Shown: positions 38,251 to 47,220, counted from the stretch's first letter. The stretch is 64,000 nucleotides of DNA from Sphingobacterium sp. SYP-B4668 (GCF_027627455.1 NZ_CP115483.1:5332001-5396000), one strand, 5' to 3'. A program made the numbers and translations. The notes: generated by a model not told the origin, from the letters alone.

Positions 38251-39531
38251 CTATTTTTTTCTGCCGAATTTCTGATGTGCCTGCGCAAATTGACCAGTAG
38301 ATAATGCCGCCGCAATAGAAAGCTCTCCTGCCAACACGAGAGCTGCGCATATTTCAGCAAATTTTCGCGCTTTACCAGCTCCATAGCACGCTATCATTTC
38401 TAAACATTCACGTTGAGTGGGAAGGTCCGTTCCACCACCTACAGTACCCACTATCAAATTTGGCAAAGTAACACTTGCATATAAGGAACCGTCCGTATTG
38501 CTCTCCATACGCGTGATACCCGTCGCTGCTTCCGCCACACAAGCGACATCCTGACCTGTGGCCAAAAATAAAGCTGTAAGTCCATTCGCATAATGCCCAT
38601 GAGCCCCAATAGCTCCACTTTGGATAATCCCCATTGTAGACGAACGCCAGTACTCAGCCATGAGCTCAGGGGTCGCTTTCAGCACATCTTGAACGATTTC
38701 TTTGGACAATACGATTTCAGCAGTAACTTTCTTTCCACGAACGTTGCCAAACGACATTGCTGTAGCCTTTTTGTCGCCAGAGTGATTCCCTTCTATAAAC
38801 CAAAACTTAGGTTTTGTAGGACAGCACTCAACGATATATTGACAAATAGCATCCGTGCATATAGTGACCATGTTCTGCCCCGCAGCATCTCCTGTATGAT
38901 ATTCGAAGATAACAAGGAGATGATTGCCTTCGATCTGTATCTTGGTATCCACCAACTTGGCGAATCGGCTTGTTCGCCCCACAATCTCATCAAACTTCTC
39001 AGACTGGGGAAGTAGCCAAGAGACAAATAAACCTAAGTCAGCAATACTCTCAAATTTGAAAATTGGACTCCGCTGTACACCTTCTGTCAGACAGACGGAG
39101 GTCACACCACCAGCAGTGAAGCAGGCTCGAGCCCCCCGATGATAGGAAGCCACCAATGCTCCCTCGCTTGTAGCCAACGGAACATAGAAATCTCCGCTTC
39201 CAAATGAACCTATTACCCTCAACGGTCCAATCACACCAGTTGGAACGCGACACATACCAATATAGTTTTCTATATTTCCATGAAGATCATCCAACGTATA
39301 GAAACCTTTATTATTAACTAAATAAGGGAATTGCTTCCCGGTTTTATTTTCTAAAAAGGACGTGCGCGCTTGAATACTTTCGGTATTTAAACTTCCAGAG
39401 ATCGGTATTAGATTCTGCTCATCTAACATAGCCGGTTTACGATCATGTATATTCATGACAATCTGTTCCAATTTTAATGCAATATTCAGGGTATGCAAGG
39501 CTGTGCTTGCCCTTGTAATAGACGAGGCCAT
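38251..39531 (-). CDS. Hydroxymethylglutaryl-CoA reductase
   Basis: A 426-residue soluble enzyme making mevalonate from HMG-CoA. Seen, aligned by eye to the class I enzyme: ENYIGMCRVPTGVIGPL, PLATSEGALVAS (catalytic Glu), GDAAGQNMVTICTDA, GNHSGDKKATA (catalytic Lys), TGQDVACVAEAATG (catalytic Asp) and a C-terminal GQFAQAHQKFG, in which the catalytic His is kept. It lacks the membrane anchor of eukaryotic forms. It leads a three-gene operon with two phospholipid-type enzymes. Start 39531 (MASSITRAS) is preferred over 39594. It is divergent from the HTH-type gene at 39636. Confidence 0.9.
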   Translation of the reverse strand: MASSITRASTALHTLNIALKLEQIVMNIHDRKPAMLDEQNLIPISGSLNTESIQARTSFLENKTGKQFPYLVNNKGFYTLDDLHGNIENYIGMCRVPTGVIGPLRVIGSFGSGDFYVPLATSEGALVASYHRGARACFTAGGVTSVCLTEGVQRSPIFKFESIADLGLFVSWLLPQSEKFDEIVGRTSRFAKLVDTKIQIEGNHLLVIFEYHTGDAAGQNMVTICTDAICQYIVECCPTKPKFWFIEGNHSGDKKATAMSFGNVRGKKVTAEIVLSKEIVQDVLKATPELMAEYWRSSTMGIIQSGAIGAHGHYANGLTALFLATGQDVACVAEAATGITRMESNTDGSLYASVTLPNLIVGTVGGGTDLPTQRECLEMIACYGAGKARKFAEICAALVLAGELSIAAALSTGQFAQAHQKFGRKK

Positions 39532-39635
39532 TTTGTATGGTTTTTGTTTAAACAAATCTATTGCGATTCTTGCATGATCATTTGCAACAAACAATAATGT
39601 TATTTTATATTTTTGTGAAAATCACAAACTCAGCC

Positions 39636-40592
39636 ATGCATCAGGAAAAACTAATCAGTCTCATTCAAAAGGTTATTGGCAAGCATCAATCACTCATTGG
39701 GGAAGTCTCCAATGCACTGGACATCAGCTATGATGCAGCCCATCGAAGGGTTTCAATGAAAAGTAAATTTTCCATAGAAGAAGCTGTCCAACTAGCGGAC
39801 CACTTCGGCTTTTCTATGGATAGTGCTTTTCAAAGGAAAGAACACATCATTGTCAAAAGAACCAAGGAAATCCAAACATTTAATGACCTAACCGACTACT
39901 TGGAAAGCTCTTTAAAATCTCTTTCTGAATACCCTCCTAACACGGATACCTCCCTGTACTACTCCGCCAAGGACATCCCTCTCTTTTATACTATAAATAC
40001 CGAATTCCTCTCAACTTTCAAACGCTACGTTTGGCTAAACTTACTCCACCCAGAAGGTTTGGATACAAGCTTTGAGAAGTATCTGACCCATACTCCAATT
40101 GTCAGTCTCGGACAAAAACTCGAAAATTTTTATACATCTACCAGGACACATGAGATATGGAACGACACGACGATAAACAGCACCTTACAGCAAATCATGT
40201 ATTTTTACCACGCAGGTCTACTAACTGCCGAAAACGGGAAAATGCTTTGTGAAAGTTTAAAGGAACTAGTGTTTTCATTAGAAAAAAAGTGTACTCCCCA
40301 GAATGAGCAGTACAGGTTGTATTACCACGATTTACTCATCTTAAATAATAATGTGCTCATACAAGATGCTCATCGCAAATCCTTATTTGTCCCGTACACC
40401 ATGCTGGGATACTTCATTACCACTGACACCGACACATGTAAGCACGTCGCCAATTTCTTTCAACATCAACTAAAAAACTCCAAACTCTTAAATACGGCTG
40501 GCACCCGCGATAAAAAAATGTTTTTCAATAGAGCATATCAAAAAATAGATATGTACAAAAATCAGATTATCTCGCTCTACGATATCGGATAG
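39636..40592 (+). CDS. HTH-type DNA-binding protein, candidate regulator
   Basis: A 318-residue cytoplasmic protein. The N-terminal 70 residues (LIQKVIGKHQSLIGEVSNAL, DISYDAAHRRVSMKSKFSIEEAVQLADHFG) look like a helix-turn-helix of the phage-repressor/Xre kind adapted for Bacteroidota. The remaining 240 residues are helical with no named domain. It is transcribed divergently from the HMG-CoA reductase operon with 104 bp between the start codons, which makes it a candidate regulator of that operon or of itself. The start at 39636 is taken because it begins the helical domain; the frame is open from 39561. Confidence 0.6.
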   Translation: MHQEKLISLIQKVIGKHQSLIGEVSNALDISYDAAHRRVSMKSKFSIEEAVQLADHFGFSMDSAFQRKEHIIVKRTKEIQTFNDLTDYLESSLKSLSEYPPNTDTSLYYSAKDIPLFYTINTEFLSTFKRYVWLNLLHPEGLDTSFEKYLTHTPIVSLGQKLENFYTSTRTHEIWNDTTINSTLQQIMYFYHAGLLTAENGKMLCESLKELVFSLEKKCTPQNEQYRLYYHDLLILNNNVLIQDAHRKSLFVPYTMLGYFITTDTDTCKHVANFFQHQLKNSKLLNTAGTRDKKMFFNRAYQKIDMYKNQIISLYDIG

Positions 40593-40738
40593 TCAATGTC
40601 GACCGAGCCGTGAGGCCTGATGTCGTACAATCGATAGGGGGATAAATTAAATTGCAATAAAATAGGGCTTTCATGATTCCTTTGGATTACCAACAGACAT
40701 GACCGTTCTTGATGTCCATTGAATACGGATATTTTCAG

Positions 40739-40771
40739 AAAAAAAGCGACATCAAATTGGATATCGCTTTT
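40739..40771 (-). terminator. Terminator of tRNA-Arg
   Basis: AAAAGCGACATC pairs with GATATCGCTTTT; on the minus strand the hairpin is followed by a run of seven T. It starts 3 bp beyond the tRNA-Arg 3' end. Confidence 0.8.
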
Positions 40772-40773
40772 AG

Positions 40774-40845
40774 TAGCCCCGAGCAGAATCGAACTGCTAT
40801 CTAATGTTTAGGAAACATCTATTCTATCCGTTGAACTACGGGGCC
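40774..40845 (-). tRNA. tRNA-Arg (anticodon CCT)
   Basis: The minus strand folds as a tRNA: acceptor GGCCCCG/CGGGGCT with a terminal G-U, D arm AGTTCAACGGATAGAAT, anticodon stem GATGT/ACATT with loop TTCCTAA (anticodon CCT), and T arm with CAGTTCGATTCTG. It reads AGG codons. It has its own promoter and terminator. Confidence 0.95.
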
Positions 40846-40858
40846 ATTATATCGGAAG

Positions 40859-40889
40859 CAAATGTAATGTTTAGATTCATCTTGTACAA
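40859..40889 (-). promoter_or_regulatory. tRNA-Arg promoter
   Basis: TTG (40889-40887), 20-bp spacer and TACATTTG (40866-40859) on the minus strand, fitting the Bacteroidota consensus, 14 bp upstream of the tRNA. Confidence 0.7.
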
Positions 40890-41010
40890 GCCCAATTTAG
40901 AAATATACCCAACTCTTGCTATAGTAAAAATCTATATCAACACCTGAGGATGTATAGATTTCAACAATAGCTTATTGACATTTGCAATACTATTGTCTTG
41001 TTATAAATCG

Positions 41011-41018
41011 TATCTTTG
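41011..41018 (+). promoter_or_regulatory. -7 element of the peroxiredoxin promoter
   Basis: TATCTTTG fits TAnnTTTG and lies 36 bp upstream of the peroxiredoxin start. Two TTG-containing candidates upstream (40981 and 40993) are not at the ideal distance, so the -33 part is left open. Confidence 0.55.
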
Positions 41019-41054
41019 TAACACAGAAAAAAAGTAAAATATATAATAAGAACT

Positions 41055-41690
41055 ATGAGCTTTACAGGTAAAAATTTTCCAAGTATTGCAGTTGATGCAA
41101 TCGATTCATTAGGCGACAACTTAAGCATTAACATTTTTGAAAAAGCAACTCAAGAAGGTAAGAAAGTGTTATTATTTTGGTATCCAAAAGACTTTACTTT
41201 TGTATGCCCAACAGAGCTTCATGCTTTTCAAGAAGCATTACCTGAGTTTGAAAAACGTAACACCATCCTTATTGGAGCTTCTTGCGATTCAAATGAAGTT
41301 CACTTTGCTTGGTTGAATACAGCAAAAGACAATGGCGGTATTGAAGGTGTTACATATCCCATCTTAGCGGATACCAACCGTAATCTTTCGAGCATCTTGG
41401 GTATCTTAGATGTTAAAGAAGTAGAGCATCCTGAGTACGGAACCCTTGCTGAAGGTTCTGCCGTAACATTTCGTGCAACGTATCTTATCGATGAAACAGG
41501 TAAGGTATTCCACGAGTCCGTAAACGATATGCCTTTAGGCCGTAACGTTAAAGAATACATTCGTTTGATTGACGCATATGCACACGTACAGCAGCACGGC
41601 GAAGTATGTCCGGCAAACTGGGAAGAAGGTAAAGAAGCTATGAACGCGACACGTACTGGTGTAGCAGAATACTTGTCCAACCTTAATTAA
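41055..41690 (+). CDS. Peroxiredoxin, typical 2-Cys (AhpC/Prx1 type)
   Basis: A 211-residue thiol peroxidase that reduces H2O2 and organic peroxides. The peroxidatic Cys is in DFTFVCPTELHAF near residue 50 and the resolving Cys in GEVCPANWEEGK near 180. Thioredoxin is encoded next (91 bp downstream) and probably recycles it. The start is confirmed by the -7 box at 41011. Confidence 0.95.
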   Translation: MSFTGKNFPSIAVDAIDSLGDNLSINIFEKATQEGKKVLLFWYPKDFTFVCPTELHAFQEALPEFEKRNTILIGASCDSNEVHFAWLNTAKDNGGIEGVTYPILADTNRNLSSILGILDVKEVEHPEYGTLAEGSAVTFRATYLIDETGKVFHESVNDMPLGRNVKEYIRLIDAYAHVQQHGEVCPANWEEGKEAMNATRTGVAEYLSNLN

Positions 41691-41781
41691 TCCCATCTCG
41701 CTTACCTAAAGCGTGTACAATACTAAAGTGGGGGAGTATCCGTATTCCCCTTACTTTTCAAACACTTAAAAACACAAAATC

Positions 41782-42096
41782 ATGTTACAAGAATTAGAAA
41801 ACGATACCCTACAAGAAATTGTGGACAATAACGATATTGTCATGGTACAATATTCCGCGTCATGGTGTGGTAACTGCCGTATCATGAAGCCAAAATTCAA
41901 AAAACTAGCTGGCGAGAATGAATCAGTTGCATTTGTAATCGTCGATGCAGAAAAAAACCCAGCTTCCAGGAAATTAGCAGATGTTAGTAATTTACCGACT
42001 TTCGCCGCCTTCAAAAATGGCAAATTGGTAAATCAAGTACAAACAAACAAATTTGATGGATTAATAGATTTATTCAATGAAACTACCAGTAATTAA
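41782..42096 (+). CDS. Thioredoxin family protein with WCGNC active site
   Basis: A 104-residue single-domain thioredoxin. The redox site is ASWCGNCRIMKPKF near 26-39; the usual Pro between the Cys residues is replaced by Asn, which should change its redox potential. The cis-Pro loop is present in NLPTFAAFKNGK near 72. Located directly after peroxiredoxin, it is the likely reductant for it. The stop lies 20 bases inside the next gene. Confidence 0.92.
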   Translation: MLQELENDTLQEIVDNNDIVMVQYSASWCGNCRIMKPKFKKLAGENESVAFVIVDAEKNPASRKLADVSNLPTFAAFKNGKLVNQVQTNKFDGLIDLFNETTSN

Positions 42097-42334
42097 ACAC
42101 CTGACAGAGTTTATCGAGCAGAATGATGCCGATTACGTGTTAGAGACAATTGAGACCCTCGAATCCCTTACCGAAATACCTTCCCTAAAAGATGAAGAAC
42201 TGGACGTCATTGGTGAGTTAATCTCCAATATGTATGGCGCGATAGAAGTAGACAAATTGATAAAAGAAGGAACTCCAAAAAAAGAGGCTCTTAATCAGTT
42301 TATGAAACGTGTACTAGGATCGATCGATAAATAA
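42077..42334 (+). CDS. DUF6952 family protein
   Basis: An 85-residue acidic helical protein (MKLPVIKHLTEFIEQNDADY...) that overlaps the thioredoxin gene by 20 bp and is therefore translationally coupled to it. The family is recalled as DUF6952, a small Bacteroidota protein regularly found after peroxiredoxin/thioredoxin genes. No motif or function is known; a role in peroxide defence is suggested only by context. Confidence 0.75.
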   Translation: MKLPVIKHLTEFIEQNDADYVLETIETLESLTEIPSLKDEELDVIGELISNMYGAIEVDKLIKEGTPKKEALNQFMKRVLGSIDK

Positions 42335-42752
42335 TTAATTTATATCCAACAATAAAATAGGGCTTTTAGCTGTCCTACACTATTTTCCACTTAATGTTTG
42401 TTTATAACTCCGTTTTTGTGGAAAATTTTATTTTTCAACAGCGTGCACCTTTAGAAATAAAAAATGCTACATTTACTATATAAAGGTTACTAAAACTTAA
42501 GACTGCAAGCTATTGATGTATGTTTAGAACTCATTATAGTCTCGCTAATGATCCGTTTTAAGTCAAAAAAGATTTTTTAATTGTTGTTAAAAGGGATTGG
42601 CATTCATGCCGATCCCTTTTGCTTTGTTGCCTCTCCAAATGGCCTTCAGAATTACCTAATAAATCAGGATTCGTCATGATATCGAGTGAATTAGCGAATT
42701 TTCTTGTGACATGTGAAGCCAATTCGTCAAGGTTTTTCTATCTTTAGTCGTT
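42335..42752. other. 418-bp intergenic stretch
   Basis: It contains an inverted repeat TTTTCCAC/GTGGAAAA at 42383-42390 and 42418-42425 and a strong rho-independent terminator at 42586-42620, about 250 bp beyond the DUF6952 stop. The stretch 42470-42620 could be a small RNA gene or a long 3' UTR. No CDS was found. Confidence 0.5.
42586..42624 (+). terminator. Strong terminator in the DUF6952-PIG-L gap
   Basis: AAAAGGGATTGGCAT pairs with ATGCCGATCCCTTTT around a two-base loop, followed by GCTTTGTT. It is the first good terminator after the peroxiredoxin operon, or closes an independent short transcript. Confidence 0.85.
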
Positions 42753-45194
42753 ATGAATATCAAAACTATCTTCATTACCCTATGTGTCATCACTTTGGGT
42801 AAATCCATATACGCACAGCCTGCATCGCCAGCTCCCTCTTCCGAAATAAAACTTAAACTTCAAAAGTTAAATGTATTGGGGTCTGTACTCTACTTTGCAG
42901 CTCATCCTGATGATGAAAACACCCGTCTTATTGCTTGGTTGGCACAGGAGAAGAAATACCGTACAGGATATTTATCCCTTACTCGAGGCGATGGTGGTCA
43001 AAATCTTATTGGGACTGAAATAGGAAAGGAATTAGGCTTAATTCGCACACAAGAATTGCTCAGAGCACGTTCCATAGATAAGGGCGAACAATTCTTCAGC
43101 ACTGCTTTCGATTTTGGATTTTCCAAGACCCATGAGGAGACATTCAATTTTTGGGAAAAAGAAGATGTGCTAAAAGACGCGGTATGGATTATTCGAAAAT
43201 TTCAACCCGACGTCATCATTACTCGATTTCCTCCTGACGAAAGGGGGGGGCATGGACACCACCAAGCCTCAGCCATATTAGCGATAGAAGCATTCAAAAT
43301 TGCAGGCGATCCCACTAAATACCCAGAGCAACTCGCTTACGTCCAACCTTGGCAACCCAAAAGATTACTCTGGAATACCTTTAACTTTGGTGGCCTCAAG
43401 ACCACTGCAGATGACCAATTCAACATAGAAATAGGAGAGTACAATCCTTTGATCGGCAAATCTTATGGCGAAATAGCCTCTGAAAGCCGCTCATCACACA
43501 AAAGTCAAGGTTTTGGTGCTGCCAAACAGCGAGGCACCTCAAAAGAATATTTTGAGGTATTGGCAGGAGACAAGCCAACTACCGATTTATTGAGCGGAAT
43601 TGAAACCTCTTGGAAAAGAACCTCCAACGGACTAGAAATCCAATCCCGAGTCGAAGATTTAATCCGTAAATTTGACATTGTCCATCCCGAGAAATCCATC
43701 CCTGGATTGACGAGTCTTCTCCGTGAGGTCGAAAAGATAGACAACCTGTACTGGAAACAACAGAAAACAAAAGAGATTAAGGAGCTCATCCTTGACTGTG
43801 CTGGCATTTGGATGGAAAGTTACGCCCCCCAATCTCAATACACACTAGGCTCATCCATCAATGTCAGCAATGATATTATTGTTAGAAGTCCCCAAACTAC
43901 GGTAGAGCTAGTCCGTATTAATCATCAGAAGGTAGAGAAAACATTGCCCCACAATGAAATAATATCCCAAGGTCTCACACTCAATGCCGCACCAATTTCT
44001 CAGCCATATTGGCTGGAAACCGACGGTTCACTTGGTAAATTCGATGTTTCCGACCCTACACTGATTGGCAACCCACAAAATCCCAATATCCCCCAGACTG
44101 AATTTATCATTCGCATTGAGGGAGTGCAGATATCTTATACTAGACCTGTGCTCTATAAATATACCGATCCCGTCAGGGGCGAAATATACGAGCCACTGAC
44201 AATTACGCCTCCAATTACCGTCAATATAGGGTCCAATGCCATTGTATCAAAAATAAATACCCCCCGGACTATTGAGCTGCAATTCAAATCACATCAAGAA
44301 AAGCCTCAAACAGGCAAAGTCGAGTTCCTAGTACCAAATAACTGGAGCATAAGTCCCCAAAGCATAGAAATAAATTTCGATACCCAACAAGAATTACTTC
44401 GTCAGGTTACACTTACACCGCTATCATCAGACACGAATCTCGACTCTCTAAAAATATTAATTGATGGAACACTCGCTCATTCTTATCAGGCCATCTCCTA
44501 TGACCATATCCCACAGATTACTTGGTTTCCTCCTGCCAAATCTAGGTTGACCGGTATCGAAGCTACGATTCCTCAGCTCAAAATCGGCTATTTAGAAGGA
44601 GCTGGAGATCTCGTTTCATCAAGCTTGGCAAACATTGGACTACAGATAACACCCCTTAAAGAATCAGAAATACTAAGCGATCACCTTTCGACGTATGACG
44701 CTATTATCGTTGGCATTCGTGCATTCAATATCAATCCACGAATAGGCAACCTAATCCCTCACCTCTTTAAATATGTGGAGAATGGCGGCACATTAATCGA
44801 ACAATATAATGTAAATAGTGGCCTCAAAACAAATCAACTCGGGCCTTATCCGTTTACCATTAGTCGCGATCGCGTGACCGACGAATTGGCGACCGTCACC
44901 TTAGACATCCACAACCCAATCCTCAATCACCCCAACAAAATAACAGCGAAAGATTTTGAAGGATGGGTGCAAGAACGCGGACTCTATTTCGCAGGTCAAA
45001 TTGCTGAACAGTATGCCACCCCACTATCCATGCATGACAAAAATGAACAACCCAATAAAGGTTCACTTTTGGTTGTTAACAAAGGAAAAGGTAAATTTGT
45101 CTACACTTCCCTGTCTTTTTTTAGACAATTACCCGCAGGTGTGCCCGGAGCTTATAGATTATTTGTAAATTTGTTATCAAAACAACCGCAATAA
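42753..45194 (+). CDS. PIG-L family deacetylase
   Basis: An 813-residue exported protein with a signal peptide (ends SIYAQ, near residue 22). The PIG-L/LmbE domain (about 35-260) has the zinc motif AHPDDE near 50 and GGHGHHQAS near 168. The C-terminal 500 residues are beta-rich with no catalytic motif and end in a ThuA/GATase-like segment (LKIGYLEGAGD, YDAIIVGIRAFN, NGGTLIEQYN). The family removes N-acetyl groups from GlcNAc-type sugars; the substrate here is likely a glycan. The next gene starts after 4 bp. Confidence 0.88.
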   Translation: MNIKTIFITLCVITLGKSIYAQPASPAPSSEIKLKLQKLNVLGSVLYFAAHPDDENTRLIAWLAQEKKYRTGYLSLTRGDGGQNLIGTEIGKELGLIRTQELLRARSIDKGEQFFSTAFDFGFSKTHEETFNFWEKEDVLKDAVWIIRKFQPDVIITRFPPDERGGHGHHQASAILAIEAFKIAGDPTKYPEQLAYVQPWQPKRLLWNTFNFGGLKTTADDQFNIEIGEYNPLIGKSYGEIASESRSSHKSQGFGAAKQRGTSKEYFEVLAGDKPTTDLLSGIETSWKRTSNGLEIQSRVEDLIRKFDIVHPEKSIPGLTSLLREVEKIDNLYWKQQKTKEIKELILDCAGIWMESYAPQSQYTLGSSINVSNDIIVRSPQTTVELVRINHQKVEKTLPHNEIISQGLTLNAAPISQPYWLETDGSLGKFDVSDPTLIGNPQNPNIPQTEFIIRIEGVQISYTRPVLYKYTDPVRGEIYEPLTITPPITVNIGSNAIVSKINTPRTIELQFKSHQEKPQTGKVEFLVPNNWSISPQSIEINFDTQQELLRQVTLTPLSSDTNLDSLKILIDGTLAHSYQAISYDHIPQITWFPPAKSRLTGIEATIPQLKIGYLEGAGDLVSSSLANIGLQITPLKESEILSDHLSTYDAIIVGIRAFNINPRIGNLIPHLFKYVENGGTLIEQYNVNSGLKTNQLGPYPFTISRDRVTDELATVTLDIHNPILNHPNKITAKDFEGWVQERGLYFAGQIAEQYATPLSMHDKNEQPNKGSLLVVNKGKGKFVYTSLSFFRQLPAGVPGAYRLFVNLLSKQPQ

Positions 45195-45198
45195 AAAA

Positions 45199-45402
45199 AT
45201 GGAAAACAATATCGAAAACACAGAAGAGAATACTTTGAATGTAAACAGTCTGATTATCCTTATCGGAACAATCTTTGGCGCATTGACAGTACTCGCTTGG
45301 AATGTATCCATATTGGGTGCTATCGGTGGTGCTATTGGAGGATTTATTTTTGCTATCTTCTTTATCAGCGTACTACTAAAACGCCCGCAGCATGATAGAT
45401 AA
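45199..45402 (+). CDS. Small membrane protein
   Basis: A 67-residue protein with an acidic N-terminus (MENNIENTEENTLN) and two adjacent hydrophobic segments rich in Gly/Ile (LIILIGTIFGALTVLAW and ILGAIGGAIGGFIFAIFF). It starts 4 bp after the PIG-L gene and overlaps the next small gene by 11 bp. No named function; the conserved order with the symporter suggests an accessory role. Confidence 0.7.
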   Translation: MENNIENTEENTLNVNSLIILIGTIFGALTVLAWNVSILGAIGGAIGGFIFAIFFISVLLKRPQHDR

Positions 45403-45511
45403 GGGACTTCCTCCCTTCGTTCGTAGCTGGAGACAATTTTATATCCTTGTTGTCCTCTGGCTAGCGATTTTTATTATCATTCTTTACGGATTTACCGTTT
45501 ACTTCTCATGA
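45392..45511 (+). CDS. 39-residue single-helix membrane protein
   Basis: An ATG at 45392 opens a 39-codon frame, MIDKGLPPFVRSWRQFYILV and then a hydrophobic helix ending VYFS. It overlaps the preceding gene by 11 bp and the symporter gene by ATGA, the usual coupling signal. That double overlap, positive-inside residues and a single membrane helix support a real gene, although it is too short for normal gene finding. It may be a subunit of the symporter. Confidence 0.7.
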   Translation: MIDKGLPPFVRSWRQFYILVVLWLAIFIIILYGFTVYFS

Positions 45512-47220
45512 GTGGGTACGATTGGGCCGTACTCTTTGCTACTATTGCACTCATTATATGCTACGGCATCTATAAGAGCAAAGGCATCAAAAACATTGAC
45601 GGTTACCTACTTGGTAACCGTTCCTTACCATGGTACAATGTCGGTCTATCCGTCATGGCGACTCAAGCAAGTGCCATCACCTTTCTTTCTGCCCCAGGAT
45701 TAGCATACTCCTCAGGGATGAGTTTTGTTCAGTTCTACTTTGGCCTACCTTTGGCTATGATTGTACTCTGCATTACCTTTGTCCCTATATTTCATCGGCT
45801 ACGGGTATTTACCGCATACGAATTTCTGGAAAAGCGATTTGATATCAAAACCCGTGCGCTCACCGCAATCCTATTCCTTATTCAAAGAGGAATTTCTACG
45901 GGAATTACCATATTCGCCCCCTCGATTATTCTTTCCACAATACTGCACATTGACGTCACCTATACGACATTATTCATTGGAAGTCTAGTCGTCCTTTATA
46001 CCGTATATGGTGGCACGAAGGCTGTTTCTTACACACAGGTACTACAGATGAGCATTATCTTCGGTGGTCTCCTTGTCGCAGGAATCATGGTTGTCCATCT
46101 CCTTCCTCAGGAAGTGGGCCTTGTAGAAGCGTTGCATATTGCAGGAAAATCAGGCAAGACAAATGCGATAGACCTAACCTTCGACCTGGACAATCAATAT
46201 ACCCTTTGGACAGGTCTCATCGGTGGCTTTTTCTTACAGCTATCTTATTTCGGGACCGACCAAAGTCAAGTAGGTCGTTACCTCACCAGCTCCTCTATTC
46301 GCGACAGTCGGCAAGGACTCCTTATGAACGGTTTACTTAAGGTACCCATGCAATTTGCTATCCTACTTATTGGAGTGTTGGTCTTCGCATACTATCAATA
46401 CAATACTCCCCCAATATTTTTCAACCAACAAGAAGTTGCCAAACTGAAGACTAGCAGTCACCATCATGAACTTCAAAAGCTTGAAAAGCAACATACTGCA
46501 GTATATCAAGAAAAACAGGCTGTATTAGACGAACTTGTACACGCGGTTAAAACCGATGATGATGCAGCAATAGCGCGCACCAGAGGCCGACTACAAGAAA
46601 CTGACCGCAAGTCTCAGGAGGTGCGTCAGCAAGTCATTGATCTCATGAAAAAAAACGACTCCAATGCAGAGACCAACGACAATAACTATGTTTTTCTCAG
46701 CTTCGTCACCAGTACTTTCCCCAAAGGCTTGATTGGCCTATTGGTCGCAATTATATTCCTTGCCTCAATGGGCGCCACCTCAAGCGCTATCAACTCCTTA
46801 GCATCTACGACTATCGTCGATATATACAAACGCTTTGTCAATAAGAATGACTCAGACCGAGGATATCTAAATGCTTCTCGCGTGATCACTTTCATTTGGG
46901 GAATATTTACCATACTAATTGCCTTGTATGCTAGCCAACTCGGCAATCTACTCGAAGCCGTTAACATCCTAGGCTCACTCTTCTATGGAACCATTCTAGG
47001 TATATTTATTGTTGCTTTCTACGTAAAGAGAGTGGGGGGGATGGCCGTTTTTTGGGCTGCGGTCATCACAGAGGCTATCATTGTCATTATTTGGAACATG
47101 GACATCGTGGCTTTTCTTTGGCTCAACCTCATTGGTTGCGCACTTGTTGTCATCATCGGACTCATCTTACAACAATTCGTTTCTAATAACAAAGACAAAC
47201 GATTTCCAATCCAGTCTTAA
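45508..47220 (+). CDS. Sodium:solute symporter family transporter
   Basis: A 570-residue SSS-family (SGLT/PutP type) sodium-coupled transporter with about 13 membrane helices. Typical parts are GYLLGNRSLPWYNVGLSVMA near 32, SAITFLSAPGLAYSSGMSF near 55, and FFLQLSYFGTDQSQVGRYL near 244. Residues about 305-395 form a soluble, Glu/Lys/Gln-rich coiled-coil-like insert between helices before FVTSTFPKGLIGLLVAIIF. Members in Bacteroidota carry sugars or sialic acid; the substrate is unknown, but the upstream PIG-L deacetylase suggests a sugar. Its stop overlaps the convergent amidase stop by 4 bp. Confidence 0.92.
   Translation: MSGYDWAVLFATIALIICYGIYKSKGIKNIDGYLLGNRSLPWYNVGLSVMATQASAITFLSAPGLAYSSGMSFVQFYFGLPLAMIVLCITFVPIFHRLRVFTAYEFLEKRFDIKTRALTAILFLIQRGISTGITIFAPSIILSTILHIDVTYTTLFIGSLVVLYTVYGGTKAVSYTQVLQMSIIFGGLLVAGIMVVHLLPQEVGLVEALHIAGKSGKTNAIDLTFDLDNQYTLWTGLIGGFFLQLSYFGTDQSQVGRYLTSSSIRDSRQGLLMNGLLKVPMQFAILLIGVLVFAYYQYNTPPIFFNQQEVAKLKTSSHHHELQKLEKQHTAVYQEKQAVLDELVHAVKTDDDAAIARTRGRLQETDRKSQEVRQQVIDLMKKNDSNAETNDNNYVFLSFVTSTFPKGLIGLLVAIIFLASMGATSSAINSLASTTIVDIYKRFVNKNDSDRGYLNASRVITFIWGIFTILIALYASQLGNLLEAVNILGSLFYGTILGIFIVAFYVKRVGGMAVFWAAVITEAIIVIIWNMDIVAFLWLNLIGCALVVIIGLILQQFVSNNKDKRFPIQS

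Noticed and set aside
39608..39615. Promoter TATTTTTG for the HTH gene at 39636
   Set aside because: The only TTTG upstream (39581-39584) gives a 23-bp spacer, longer than the other promoters here; left unassigned.
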